Below, piece after piece: positions 8,108-13,308 of a stretch of DNA of 13,308 nt (the stretch's first letter is position 1; the number at the start of each line of letters is the position of its first letter). Location: assembly GCA_000432435.1 (NCBI GenBank), contig HF993131.1, positions 1 to 13,308 on the forward strand. Reading direction: 5' to 3'. This stretch comes from Eubacterium sp. CAG:180. GTDB lineage: Bacteria > Bacillota > Clostridia > Oscillospirales > Acutalibacteraceae. Both the position numbers and the translations under genes were made by a program. The notes under the pieces are model-generated. The model was not told the origin of the DNA, did no database searches, and saw only the letters and a program-made list of their open reading frames with translations.

Positions 8108-9472
8108 TTATTTCCATCCGCCGCAATAGTTTTTATTGTGCTCTATAAATTCATCTACAAGTTTTACCGCTATCGAGTAGCTGTTTACGAGAGGGTGGAG
8201 TGTAAGCGCCTGAATTGCGGCAGAGCGGCTCCGCTCCCTTATTGCTTTGGAGGAGAGTCTTTCATAGTTTTTGACTCTGCGTATCAGCTCGAGATTTTGC
8301 TCGTCTACCTTGCCGATACGGTGCGGTGTGCAACCGTTTTTATCGACATCACAGGTGATTTCGACCACATCGTCGTTCCTTAAACCGTCAATAGAGCCGT
8401 CGTTCGGAATACACATAATCATAGTACCCTTTGTTCCGCTTTGAGCAGTTTCGATAAACTTGAGTGCAACGCCGGCATATCCGCCGTCATCTTCTTCGTA
8501 AATGTCAAAGTGCCATGGCTGAGTACGCTTTTCACCTGTTTCACTTGCCATATAACTGCCCTCACGCATACCGTACCATTTGCTGAAAATCTTTAAGCAG
8601 TTTTCAAAATCGTTTTCTATATCCATTTGCGAAAGTTCCGTCGTCATGGATTTATTTATATCTCGTATTTGTTCGCCACGCGTTTGGTCGGCTTTGAGTA
8701 TGTTTTCAACAGCTTTTTCGCGATAGTAAAAATAATAGAGATATTCGTTCAAAACGCAGCCTCTGTCTCTTAGAAGCTCCTTTTCGAAATAACGCATATC
8801 GCTCTTTTTGTATGCCTCGTCATTTTCAATCAGTTCCGGCATTATTTCTCTGCCCTTTAGCTTTATACTCTTGAAATATGACAGGTGATTAAGGCCGTAA
8901 CATTCGCCCGTTATGTCATTGGGACTTTCGCCGTACATGAGTGCAAAGGAGCGAAGCATTCCCGATGGAGCGTCGCATATTCCGTATGTAAAATCATATC
9001 CCATATCACGCAGGGTTTGGCTCACTACACCGGCAGGATTTGTAAAATTAAAAACTTTTACATTGGGTTTTGAAAATTTTTTGATAAGCTCGCAATATTC
9101 GGCAAGAGCCGGTACGCTCCTCATTGCAAAAGAAAGTCCGCTCGCTCCCGTTGTTTCTTGCCCGAGGACACCGTGACTGAGTGCGATTCTTTCGTCCTTT
9201 GCTCTCATTTCATCTTCGCCTACACGGATTGTGGTTATAACATAGTCGGCATCCTTTACTGCCTCAATGCTGTCCGTCGTCAGCATAAATTTCATTTTAG
9301 GACAAAGGAGATTTGCAACATGACTCGCCATACCGCCGTAAATTCTTAATTTTTCTTTGTTGTTATCCATAAAGCAAAGCTCGTCTATCCGCAGCTTTTC
9401 TGCTTTTTGTGCTATGCTTTTTGCGAGGAACATTGAGCGGACTCCGCCCCCTCCGATGACTGTTATTTTCAT
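8108..9472 (-). CDS. Glycoside hydrolase family 4, NAD- and metal-dependent (6-phospho-beta-glucosidase-like)
   Basis: The 454-residue enzyme begins with the nucleotide-binding glycine loop ITVIGGGGVRS (3-13) of GH4, whose members cleave glycosides by an NAD+-assisted oxidation-elimination mechanism. Family landmarks seen are NFTNPAG at 142-148, GICDAP at 164-169 with Cys166 as likely metal ligand, GLNHLS at 193-198 with His196 as second ligand, and LNEYLYYFYY at 241-250, where Tyr244 fits the catalytic base of 6-phospho-beta-glucosidases. The subgroup motif is CDAP, which matches neither CNVP (6-P-beta-glucosidase) nor CDMP (6-P-alpha-glucosidase), so specificity is open. I chose the ATG at 9472 because GGAGGT lies 8 nt upstream. 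A second in-frame ATG at 9478 is only 2 nt from that site and would add two residues. It is the first gene of the operon, just behind the divergent control region. Confidence 0.92.
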   Translation of the reverse strand: MKITVIGGGGVRSMFLAKSIAQKAEKLRIDELCFMDNNKEKLRIYGGMASHVANLLCPKMKFMLTTDSIEAVKDADYVITTIRVGEDEMRAKDERIALSHGVLGQETTGASGLSFAMRSVPALAEYCELIKKFSKPNVKVFNFTNPAGVVSQTLRDMGYDFTYGICDAPSGMLRSFALMYGESPNDITGECYGLNHLSYFKSIKLKGREIMPELIENDEAYKKSDMRYFEKELLRDRGCVLNEYLYYFYYREKAVENILKADQTRGEQIRDINKSMTTELSQMDIENDFENCLKIFSKWYGMREGSYMASETGEKRTQPWHFDIYEEDDGGYAGVALKFIETAQSGTKGTMIMCIPNDGSIDGLRNDDVVEITCDVDKNGCTPHRIGKVDEQNLELIRRVKNYERLSSKAIRERSRSAAIQALTLHPLVNSYSIAVKLVDEFIEHNKNYCGGWK

Positions 9473-9480
9473 ATACATAT

Positions 9481-9486
9481 ACCTCC
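9481..9486 (-). promoter_or_regulatory. Ribosome binding site deciding the GH4 start
   Basis: The minus strand reads GGAGGT here. It is 8 nt from the ATG at 9472 but only 2 nt from the ATG at 9478, so the downstream start is preferred, giving the usual GH4 N-terminus MKITVIGG. Confidence 0.75.
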
Positions 9487-9507
9487 GGCTGCTGTTCTAT
9501 ACACATA

Positions 9508-9536
9508 ATTATAGTATTGTTGTGCCGCCAATAAAA
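9508..9536 (-). promoter_or_regulatory. Putative promoter of the glycan operon (perfect -10, weak -35)
   Basis: The minus strand has a consensus TATAAT at 9513-9508. At 16-18 nt spacing the -35 candidates are only TTTATT or TTTTAT (about 9530-9536), far from TTGACA. Transcription would start near 9501 and leave a leader of about 29 nt before the GH4 ATG. A good -10 with a poor -35, next to an upstream inverted repeat, is the usual picture of an activator-dependent promoter, here presumably served by the divergent AraC protein (inference). Confidence 0.55.
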
Positions 9537-9538
9537 GA

Positions 9539-9579
9539 ATATAATACGACAATAAATTAAATAGTGTGTCGTATTATAT
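9539..9579. promoter_or_regulatory. 13-bp perfect inverted repeat, candidate AraC-type operator
   Basis: ATATAATACGACA at 9539-9551 is the exact reverse complement of TGTCGTATTATAT at 9567-9579, with a 15-nt spacer. The site lies between the two divergent promoters, just upstream of the weak -35 of the operon promoter and about 10 nt upstream of the regulator's -35. The core GTATTATAT recurs at 9609-9617 over the regulator's -10. The position fits binding by the divergent AraC-family protein, activating the operon and possibly repressing its own gene; binding itself is inference. Confidence 0.6.
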
Positions 9580-9589
9580 AAAGTTTTTA

Positions 9590-9618
9590 TTGAAATAAAT
9601 TTCGATTTGTATTATATT
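9590..9618 (+). promoter_or_regulatory. Putative promoter of the AraC-family regulator
   Basis: TTGAAA at 9590-9595 is followed by a 17-nt spacer and TATATT at 9613-9618, a good vegetative promoter. The start point would be near 9625, about 20 nt before the ATG at 9646. The -10 is embedded in the third GTATTATAT core (9609-9617), which suggests autoregulation. Confidence 0.55.
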
Positions 9619-9645
9619 GTTTGTATAGACAGAGAGGACTTTAAT

Positions 9646-10494
9646 ATGATTTTATCATTTAATTATAACGGCTGCCGAATTCAGCTTTTCAAAATATTTT
9701 CCGATACGCTCGATTCCGTGGTTCAGATGCATTCTCACGCAAAAAACGGGTACGAGATTCATTATATTGCCGGAGGCAAAGGTGTACTCGAAACAGAAAA
9801 AGACCGGTATGACATAAAGAAAGATTCTCTCTATGTTACCGGTTCCAATGTGCTCCACAAACAACTTTCCAGCAAGGATGCCCCGGTGTTTGAAATCAGT
9901 GTTTATCTGAAAATTCTCGGCAATACCGATGATGCGGCAATACGATTTTTTGCCTCCAAGTTTTTTTGGATAGGAAAATGCAGTCCTCAGCTGCGTAGGA
10001 TATTTAATCAGCTCGTCTCCGAAAATTCAAAAACAGGTCTGTGGAGAGAAAGCATTCTGTCCGCCCTTACCCTACAGATGATTACGGAGATGACACGCCT
10101 CTACTATCCCGACAATGCCAGCTCTCTGCTCCCTCCTGAAGATTGCGACCTGAATGAAAATCGCTCATGGATACTCGATACTCTTTTGCTGGAGGATTGC
10201 AGTGATGTAACCCTTAATGACTTTGCCAGAGGTATGGGTGTGTCACCCCGTCAGGCAGAAAGAATTATCAAAGATTATTACGGTTCATCTTTCAGAAAGC
10301 TGCGCTATGAATCAAAGATGGCTATGGCAGCATCGCTCCTTGAGAGCGAAAACATTACTATAAATGAATGTGCCGCAAAATGCGGCTATACGAGCCTAAG
10401 TTCCTTTGCCGCTGCGTTTAGACGAAAATTCAATATCAGCCCAAACGAGTATAAAAAATCTATAATTGCCAAACGAGACAGTTCAAAATTATAG
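9646..10494 (+). CDS. AraC-family transcriptional regulator with cupin-like sensor domain
   Basis: The 282-residue protein has the two-part layout of AraC-family sugar regulators. The N-terminal part (about 1-90) has the pattern MHSHAKNGYEIHYI, with His29 and His31 in a cupin-like fold. The C-terminal DNA-binding domain (about 175-275) has two helix-turn-helix units: VTLNDFARGMGVSPRQAERI near 188-207, and NECAAKCGYTSLSSFAAAFR near 240-259 followed by KFNISPNEYKK. I chose the ATG at 9646 because AGAGAGGA (9631-9637) precedes it at normal distance; an in-frame TTG at 9607 would add 13 residues but lies on the promoter and lacks such a site. It diverges from the glycan operon and shares its control region, so it probably activates that operon in response to an imported sugar (inference). 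The gene ends with TAG, showing that TAG is used as a stop in this genome. Confidence 0.93.
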   Translation: MILSFNYNGCRIQLFKIFSDTLDSVVQMHSHAKNGYEIHYIAGGKGVLETEKDRYDIKKDSLYVTGSNVLHKQLSSKDAPVFEISVYLKILGNTDDAAIRFFASKFFWIGKCSPQLRRIFNQLVSENSKTGLWRESILSALTLQMITEMTRLYYPDNASSLLPPEDCDLNENRSWILDTLLLEDCSDVTLNDFARGMGVSPRQAERIIKDYYGSSFRKLRYESKMAMAASLLESENITINECAAKCGYTSLSSFAAAFRRKFNISPNEYKKSIIAKRDSSKL

Positions 10495-10740
10495 CTCTCC
10501 GCCGATTTTTCTTCTTATTCCCAGCTTGTCAGCAATGAGCATCAATTTTTTCACGTCTCTCTATACGAGCCTGCCGTTTTTGTTCGGAGGCAGATTTATT
10601 GCCATAAGATTGTTTGTCTTTTCGAGAATACGGTAGTTGTTGGCTATTTCGTCTGCGTCCTACAAAGTTTTGCTGTCGTATTCGTCCGAATAGAACCGAA
10701 CTCCCTCCTTGCGTGAACATATTGTTTGTTCAAACGGCAT
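10489..10740 (-). pseudogene. Decayed minus-strand gene remnant with two in-frame TAG codons
   Basis: Reading from ATG at 10740 to TAA at 10491-10489, one frame gives 83 codons that look like a genuine soluble protein but are broken by TAG at 10662-10660 and 10563-10561. Segments read FYSDEYDSKTL, then stop, then DADEIANNYRILEKTNNL and INLPPNKNGRLV, then stop, then RDVKKLMLIADKLGIRRK and IGGEL. The amino-acid composition is balanced, unlike the neighbouring frames. Both stops could have come from CAG by a single C-to-T change. No ribosome binding site is visible before the ATG, so the 5' end may also be lost. It converges on the regulator gene and overlaps its last six bases. I do not recognise the family. 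A chance open stretch is possible, but the residue pattern argues for a relic. Confidence 0.45.
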
Positions 10741-10789
10741 GATTGTTTTGAGACTAATTAACTGTAATTTGATAGGAAAAACTAAAATA

Positions 10790-10908
10790 TTTATATTAGT
10801 TGACCTATAGATGAAAATGTGATTTTATACTACTGTAAATAAGTATGTGTAGATGTGGTAGTTCTACGAAAAACCAATTAAAGTTAAGTTAACTTGACCT
10901 AATATAAA
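10790..10908. repeat. Inverted repeat pair bounding a 119-bp AT-rich segment
   Basis: TTTATATTAG at 10790-10799 is the perfect reverse complement of CTAATATAAA at 10899-10908. Next to each arm lies a copy of TTGACCTA in direct orientation (10800-10807 and 10894-10901). The inside has no reading frame. It could be a small nonautonomous element remnant or a coincidence of AT-rich DNA; no target duplication is evident. Confidence 0.35.
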
Positions 10909-10919
10909 ATGCAAGTAAA

Positions 10920-10956
10920 AAAGCGGTCTGTAATAAACGGATCGCTTTAGTTTTTT
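10920..10956 (+). terminator. Intrinsic terminator
   Basis: AAAGCGGTCTG at 10920-10930 pairs with CGGATCGCTTT at 10938-10948 in an 11-bp stem (two G-U pairs) with a 7-nt loop, followed by AG and six T. It ends any plus-strand transcript coming from the regulator gene, 426 nt upstream. An A-run precedes the stem, so it may also work weakly on the minus strand. Confidence 0.7.
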
Positions 10957-11022
10957 ATTGATGTCTATTGTTGGTTTTAATCACGGGATAGCATATGGAT
11001 TAAAAGGTTGAAATAAAATCAC

Positions 11023-11051
11023 TTGAAATTGCGATTTTTTCCTGCTATAAT
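11023..11051 (+). promoter_or_regulatory. Consensus vegetative promoter of the MATE operon
   Basis: TTGAAA at 11023-11028, a 17-nt spacer and TATAAT at 11046-11051 form a near-perfect housekeeping promoter. The start should be at about 11058-11060, so the transcript begins directly at the first hairpin and has a leader of about 175 nt before the MATE start codon. Confidence 0.75.
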
Positions 11052-11061
11052 AAAAATATAA

Positions 11062-11111
11062 CGTGTGGCATTTCTGCGTAAATCCAGTTGCAGAAGTCAC
11101 ACGCTTTTTTT
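11062..11111 (+). terminator. Leader terminator 1 (attenuator candidate)
   Basis: CGTGTG (11062-11067) pairs with CACACG (11098-11103) and TTCTGC (11072-11077) with GCAGAA (11090-11095). They are separated by a small internal loop and closed by a 12-nt loop, then followed by C and seven T. This strong intrinsic terminator lies within a few bases of the predicted start point and would release an RNA of about 52 nt. Its 5' arm sequence GCATTTCTGC (11068-11077) is also perfectly complementary to GCAGAAATGC (11166-11175) further down the leader. Confidence 0.75.
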
Positions 11112-11135
11112 ATGAAATCGTGTGAGAAACGATAA
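11112..11135 (+). CDS. Possible leader mini-ORF (MKSCEKR)
   Basis: ATG at 11112, right after the T-run of terminator 1, opens a seven-codon frame MKSCEKR ending in TAA. The bases before it are the T-run, so no ribosome binding site is visible. It is listed because leader peptides often govern tandem-terminator leaders; it may be meaningless. Confidence 0.12.
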   Translation: MKSCEKR

Positions 11136-11171
11136 ATAAAGCACAATTACATTAAAAATCGAGTAGCAGAA

Positions 11172-11192
11172 ATGCGTAAGTCCGGATTTTAG
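11172..11192 (+). CDS. Possible leader mini-ORF (MRKSGF)
   Basis: ATG at 11172 opens a six-codon frame, MRKSGF, ending with TAG at 11190-11192 within terminator 2. A ribosome on it would cover the 5' arm and loop of that hairpin and favour read-through. The same codons occur in terminator 1 as CTG CGT AAA TCC (LRKS). No clear ribosome binding site is present, so this is only a candidate. Confidence 0.2.
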   Translation: MRKSGF

Positions 11193-11215
11193 GGCTTACG
11201 TGTTTTTTATTTTTT
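11175..11215 (+). terminator. Leader terminator 2 (attenuator candidate)
   Basis: CGTAAGTCC (11175-11183) pairs with GGGCTTACG (11192-11200) in a 9-bp stem with one G-U pair and an 8-nt loop. TG, six T, A and six T follow. It ends only 7 nt before the MATE ribosome binding site (AAGGTGA, 11222-11228), so its folding decides whether the exporter gene is transcribed. The segment GCGTAAGTCC repeats GCGTAAATCC found inside terminator 1. Confidence 0.7.
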
Positions 11216-11234
11216 GAAAGAAAGGTGATTTAAT

Positions 11235-12641
11235 ATGGAAACAGGAAATCAATTTTTAGGGACGGAGCGTATCGGCAAGCTTATGCGTCAGTACGCAATC
11301 CCTTGCATCATATCATTGTTGGTTGGTGCGCTTTATAACATTGTTGACCAAATTTTTATTGCAAATGCAAGTTACCTCGGCTCTTACGGAAACGCTGCCA
11401 ACACAGTCGTTTTTCCGTTGACGGTTGTGGCTCTCGCTATCGCCGTAATGGTGGGTGACGGTTGTTGTGCTTTTGTAAGTATGGCGCTTGGCAGAAAAGA
11501 ATCAGACAAAGCAAAGCGTAGCGTGGGCAATGCTGTTGTGCTGACCGTTGCAGGCAGTGTTATTTTGACGGCACTGTATTTGATTTTTGCAAACCAAATC
11601 ATTGCTATGTTTGGCGGAACGGTCAATGAGGAAACATTTCGCCATTCGCAGGAATATTTTTTCTACATCACTTTGGGTATTCCGTTTTATATGTTCGGTC
11701 AGGCTATGAATCCTGTAATTCGTGCAGACGGAAATCCAAAATTTGCTATGGCTTCAACTTTGGCAGGTGCGGTCATCAATATCATTCTTGACCCTATTTT
11801 TATTTTCTGCTTCAAATGGGGCATGATGGGTGCGGCTGTTGCCACGGTAATCGGTCAGGTAGTGACTGCAATTCTTGCCGTTTGGTATATTGTGCATATG
11901 AAAACAGTCAAGCCTTCACGCAAAGATTTTGCTTTGCAATGGAACATTTGCGGAAGAATGTTGTTGCTCGGAATTACAAGTTTTTTGTCTCAAATCAGTC
12001 TTGTTGCGGCAATGGCTGCAATCAACAATATGCTTCGCAAATACGGTGCGCAAGACCCTATTTTCAAGCAGGAACAGTATGCGCAAATCCCAATGGCGGT
12101 AGTTGGAATTGTTATGAAATTCTTCCAGATTGTCATTTCAATAGTAGTCGGTATGGCGGCAGGCTGTATACCCATTATAGGATACAATATGGGTGCAGAG
12201 AAAAAATTGCGTGTAAAGGAACTGTTTACCAAGTTGCTTGTTGCCGAAGCGTTGGTGGGTGCTGTTGCACTTGTATTGGCAGAGGGCTTCCCTCATCAGC
12301 TTATCGCCATTTTTGGTGCAAAAAATGAGAGTGTTTATTATACCGAATTCGCAATCAAGGCATTCAGAATTTATCTTTGTATGATGATTTTGGCTTGCGT
12401 CAACAAAGCTTGCTTCATCTTCCTGCAGGCAGTCGGCAAGGCATTGTCTTCAACTATGTTGTCAATGTTCAGAGAGGTTGTGTTCGGTGTGGGTTTTGCA
12501 TTGCTCTTGCCTGTGTTCTTCGGCTTGGACGGAGTGCTTTATTCAATGCCTGTGTCCGATATTTTAACCTTTATCATCTCGGCAATTATTATCGTGAAAA
12601 CATATAAAGAATTGAATACGAAAGGAGCGCAGAGCATATGA
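11235..12641 (+). CDS. MATE-family multidrug/metabolite exporter
   Basis: The 468-residue protein has about twelve hydrophobic segments in two halves, the layout and length of MATE efflux proteins, which expel organic cations, drugs or metabolites in exchange for Na+ or H+. The N-terminus GKLMRQYAIPCIISLLVGAL and the following YNIVDQIFIAN (34-44, with an acidic Asp38 in helix 1) are typical of the MepA-like branch common in Clostridia. VGDGCCAFVSMALGRK at about 73-88 matches the conserved loop after helix 2, and PVIRADGNPKFAMAS marks the middle of the first half. AAGGTGA lies 6 nt before the ATG. The gene is the first of a two-gene unit behind a leader with two terminators, which suggests that expression is induced only under some condition, perhaps by the exported compound or by translation stress (inference). 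The substrate cannot be told. Confidence 0.93.
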   Translation: METGNQFLGTERIGKLMRQYAIPCIISLLVGALYNIVDQIFIANASYLGSYGNAANTVVFPLTVVALAIAVMVGDGCCAFVSMALGRKESDKAKRSVGNAVVLTVAGSVILTALYLIFANQIIAMFGGTVNEETFRHSQEYFFYITLGIPFYMFGQAMNPVIRADGNPKFAMASTLAGAVINIILDPIFIFCFKWGMMGAAVATVIGQVVTAILAVWYIVHMKTVKPSRKDFALQWNICGRMLLLGITSFLSQISLVAAMAAINNMLRKYGAQDPIFKQEQYAQIPMAVVGIVMKFFQIVISIVVGMAAGCIPIIGYNMGAEKKLRVKELFTKLLVAEALVGAVALVLAEGFPHQLIAIFGAKNESVYYTEFAIKAFRIYLCMMILACVNKACFIFLQAVGKALSSTMLSMFREVVFGVGFALLLPVFFGLDGVLYSMPVSDILTFIISAIIIVKTYKELNTKGAQSI

Positions 12642-13216
12642 AAAACAGAGTTATAACCATCAGCCGTGAGTTTGGCAGCGGCGGACGCACAATCGGCAAA
12701 AAGGTTGCAGAAAAGCTCGAAATTCCGTGCTATGATGCAAAAATTATTCAAGAAATGGTTAAAGAAACGGGCTTTGCACCCGATTATGTAAAAGAGGCAG
12801 GAGAATACGCACCCGGCGGCTTTCTCTCTAATGCTTTTTCTAATCGAATGTTCGGACCGACAAATGAGGATATTCTGTGGGAATATCAGTATAAAATCAT
12901 CAAACAGCTTGCAGAAAAAGAGCCGTGCGTAATTGTCGGTCGTTGTGCGGATTATATTTTGCAGGACAATGCAGATTGCTTGAAAGTGTTTGTTCACGCT
13001 GATATAGATTTTCGAGCAAAGCGGATTGTTGAAGTGTACGGCGAGCGAGAGCAGTCTCCCGAGGAGCGATTGAGAGATAAGGATAAGCGCCGTGCGGCAT
13101 ATCACCGTTTCTACACCAATATGAAGTGGGGACACGCTCAAAATTATCATCTGACTTTGGACAGCGGAGTCCTCGGAATTGATAAGTGCGTGGACATTAT
13201 TACCGAATTATTTTGA
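12638..13216 (+). CDS. Cytidylate kinase-like family protein
   Basis: The 192-residue protein starts with VITISREFGSGGRTIGKKVA, where SREFGSGGRTIG (9-20) is the variant P-loop of the cytidylate kinase-like family (PF13189 type), distinct from the DGPAGSGKST loop of housekeeping Cmk. VIVGRCADYIL at 98-108 and the basic stretch DKDKRRAAYHRFYT at 147-160 are further family marks, the latter corresponding to the lid and phosphate-binding region. Members are predicted nucleoside or nucleotide kinases; few have a known substrate. It begins by ATGA overlap with the MATE gene, and the ribosome binding site AAAGGAG (12621-12627) lies inside the MATE coding end, so the two proteins should be made together. 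The pairing suggests that the kinase modifies or detoxifies a compound also handled by the exporter, but this is inference. No obvious terminator follows in the remaining bases. Confidence 0.9.
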   Translation: MKNRVITISREFGSGGRTIGKKVAEKLEIPCYDAKIIQEMVKETGFAPDYVKEAGEYAPGGFLSNAFSNRMFGPTNEDILWEYQYKIIKQLAEKEPCVIVGRCADYILQDNADCLKVFVHADIDFRAKRIVEVYGEREQSPEERLRDKDKRRAAYHRFYTNMKWGHAQNYHLTLDSGVLGIDKCVDIITELF

Positions 13217-13308
13217 CCTAAAAATGAAAAAATAGATTTAAGCGATGTCTCTCAAAAGTCTCAGTCATAAATGCCTTAAATCGCACTAAAACGGATTTGG
13301 AATTTTGA

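Larger units (their letters stand above)
10741..11022. other. AT-rich intergenic region without intact gene
   Basis: No plausible coding frame is seen in these 282 bases. They contain a 10-bp inverted repeat pair (10790-10799 and 10899-10908), a direct repeat TTGACCTA (10800-10807 and 10894-10901), the palindrome AAGTTAACTT (10886-10895), one terminator-like hairpin (10920-10956) and an 8-bp inverted repeat, TTTTAATC and GATTAAAA (10975-10982 and 10998-11005), just before the MATE promoter. It separates the glycan locus from the exporter locus. Confidence 0.6.

Noticed and set aside
9607..9645. Upstream TTG start for the AraC-family regulator
   Set aside because: It lies on the predicted -10, lacks a ribosome binding site, and the ATG at 9646 has AGAGAGGA at proper distance.
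10529..10720. Open frame of 63 codons on the minus strand starting MFTQGG
   Set aside because: Its composition is Arg/Gln-rich and unlike a protein, and the frame shifted by one in the same place gives a much more protein-like, though interrupted, reading.
10489..10740. TAG read as an amino acid (recoded amber) in the minus-strand relic
   Set aside because: The adjacent regulator gene ends with TAG at 10492-10494 at the expected end of its family, and there is no suppressor tRNA or phage context in the window. Decay is simpler.
11119..11175. Classical antiterminator for terminator 1
   Set aside because: The complementary segments at 11119-11125 and 11166-11175 are transcribed after the T-run of terminator 1, so they cannot prevent its first formation in the ordinary way. 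They may still shape the read-through RNA.
11816..12328. Open frame of 170 codons on the plus strand
   Set aside because: It is out of frame within the MATE gene, Cys-rich and without family features.
12539..13150. Open frame of 203 codons on the minus strand
   Set aside because: It lies entirely opposite the MATE end and the cytidylate kinase-like gene, which have clear families, ribosome binding sites and coupling. The antisense frame has no recognisable motif.
13235..13282. Inverted repeat GATTTAAG / CTTAAATC after the kinase gene as a terminator
   Set aside because: The stem has 8 AT-rich pairs with a 32-nt loop and no following T-run, so it does not look like an intrinsic terminator. 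Nothing else is seen in 13217-13308.

Overview
The window looks like chromosomal DNA of a low-GC Gram-positive anaerobe, probably a gut Clostridia-type bacterium (Ruminococcaceae/Oscillospiraceae or Lachnospiraceae-like). The grounds are the AT-rich composition, strong AGGAGG-type ribosome binding sites, TTGAAA/TATAAT promoters, a GH38/GH4/GPH sugar-use locus with an AraC regulator, and a MATE pump coupled to a cytidylate-kinase-like gene. No taxonomic search was possible.

Region 1 (25-9472, minus strand) is a tightly packed six-gene operon. In transcription order it holds a GH4 NAD-dependent glycosidase, a GPH-family sugar:cation symporter, a zinc-ribbon four-helix membrane protein, a GH38 alpha-mannosidase, a cytoplasmic metallophosphoesterase, and a membrane-anchored endonuclease/exonuclease/phosphatase (EEP) protein. 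Four junctions overlap or nearly touch (including an ATGA); the other gap is 37 nt. The likely job is uptake and cytoplasmic breakdown of alpha-mannose-containing oligosaccharides. Two phosphoesterases, one inside and one predicted outside the membrane, raise the possibility that the substrate carries phosphate groups.

Region 2 (9473-10494) is the control point. A divergent intergenic region carries a promoter in each direction and a perfect 13-bp inverted repeat, with a third partial copy over the regulator's own -10. The plus-strand gene is an AraC-family regulator with a cupin-like sensor, the obvious candidate to control the operon.

Region 3 (10489-11057) is a junction without an intact gene. 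It holds a decayed minus-strand reading frame interrupted by two TAG codons, AT-rich DNA with inverted repeats, and a terminator.

Region 4 (11023-13216, plus strand) is a separate transcription unit. A consensus promoter drives a leader of about 175 nt with two successive intrinsic-terminator-like hairpins and a long-range 10-nt complementarity. It is followed by a MATE multidrug-type exporter and, by ATGA overlap, a cytidylate kinase-like protein. The leader suggests conditional read-through. The last 92 bases hold no gene.
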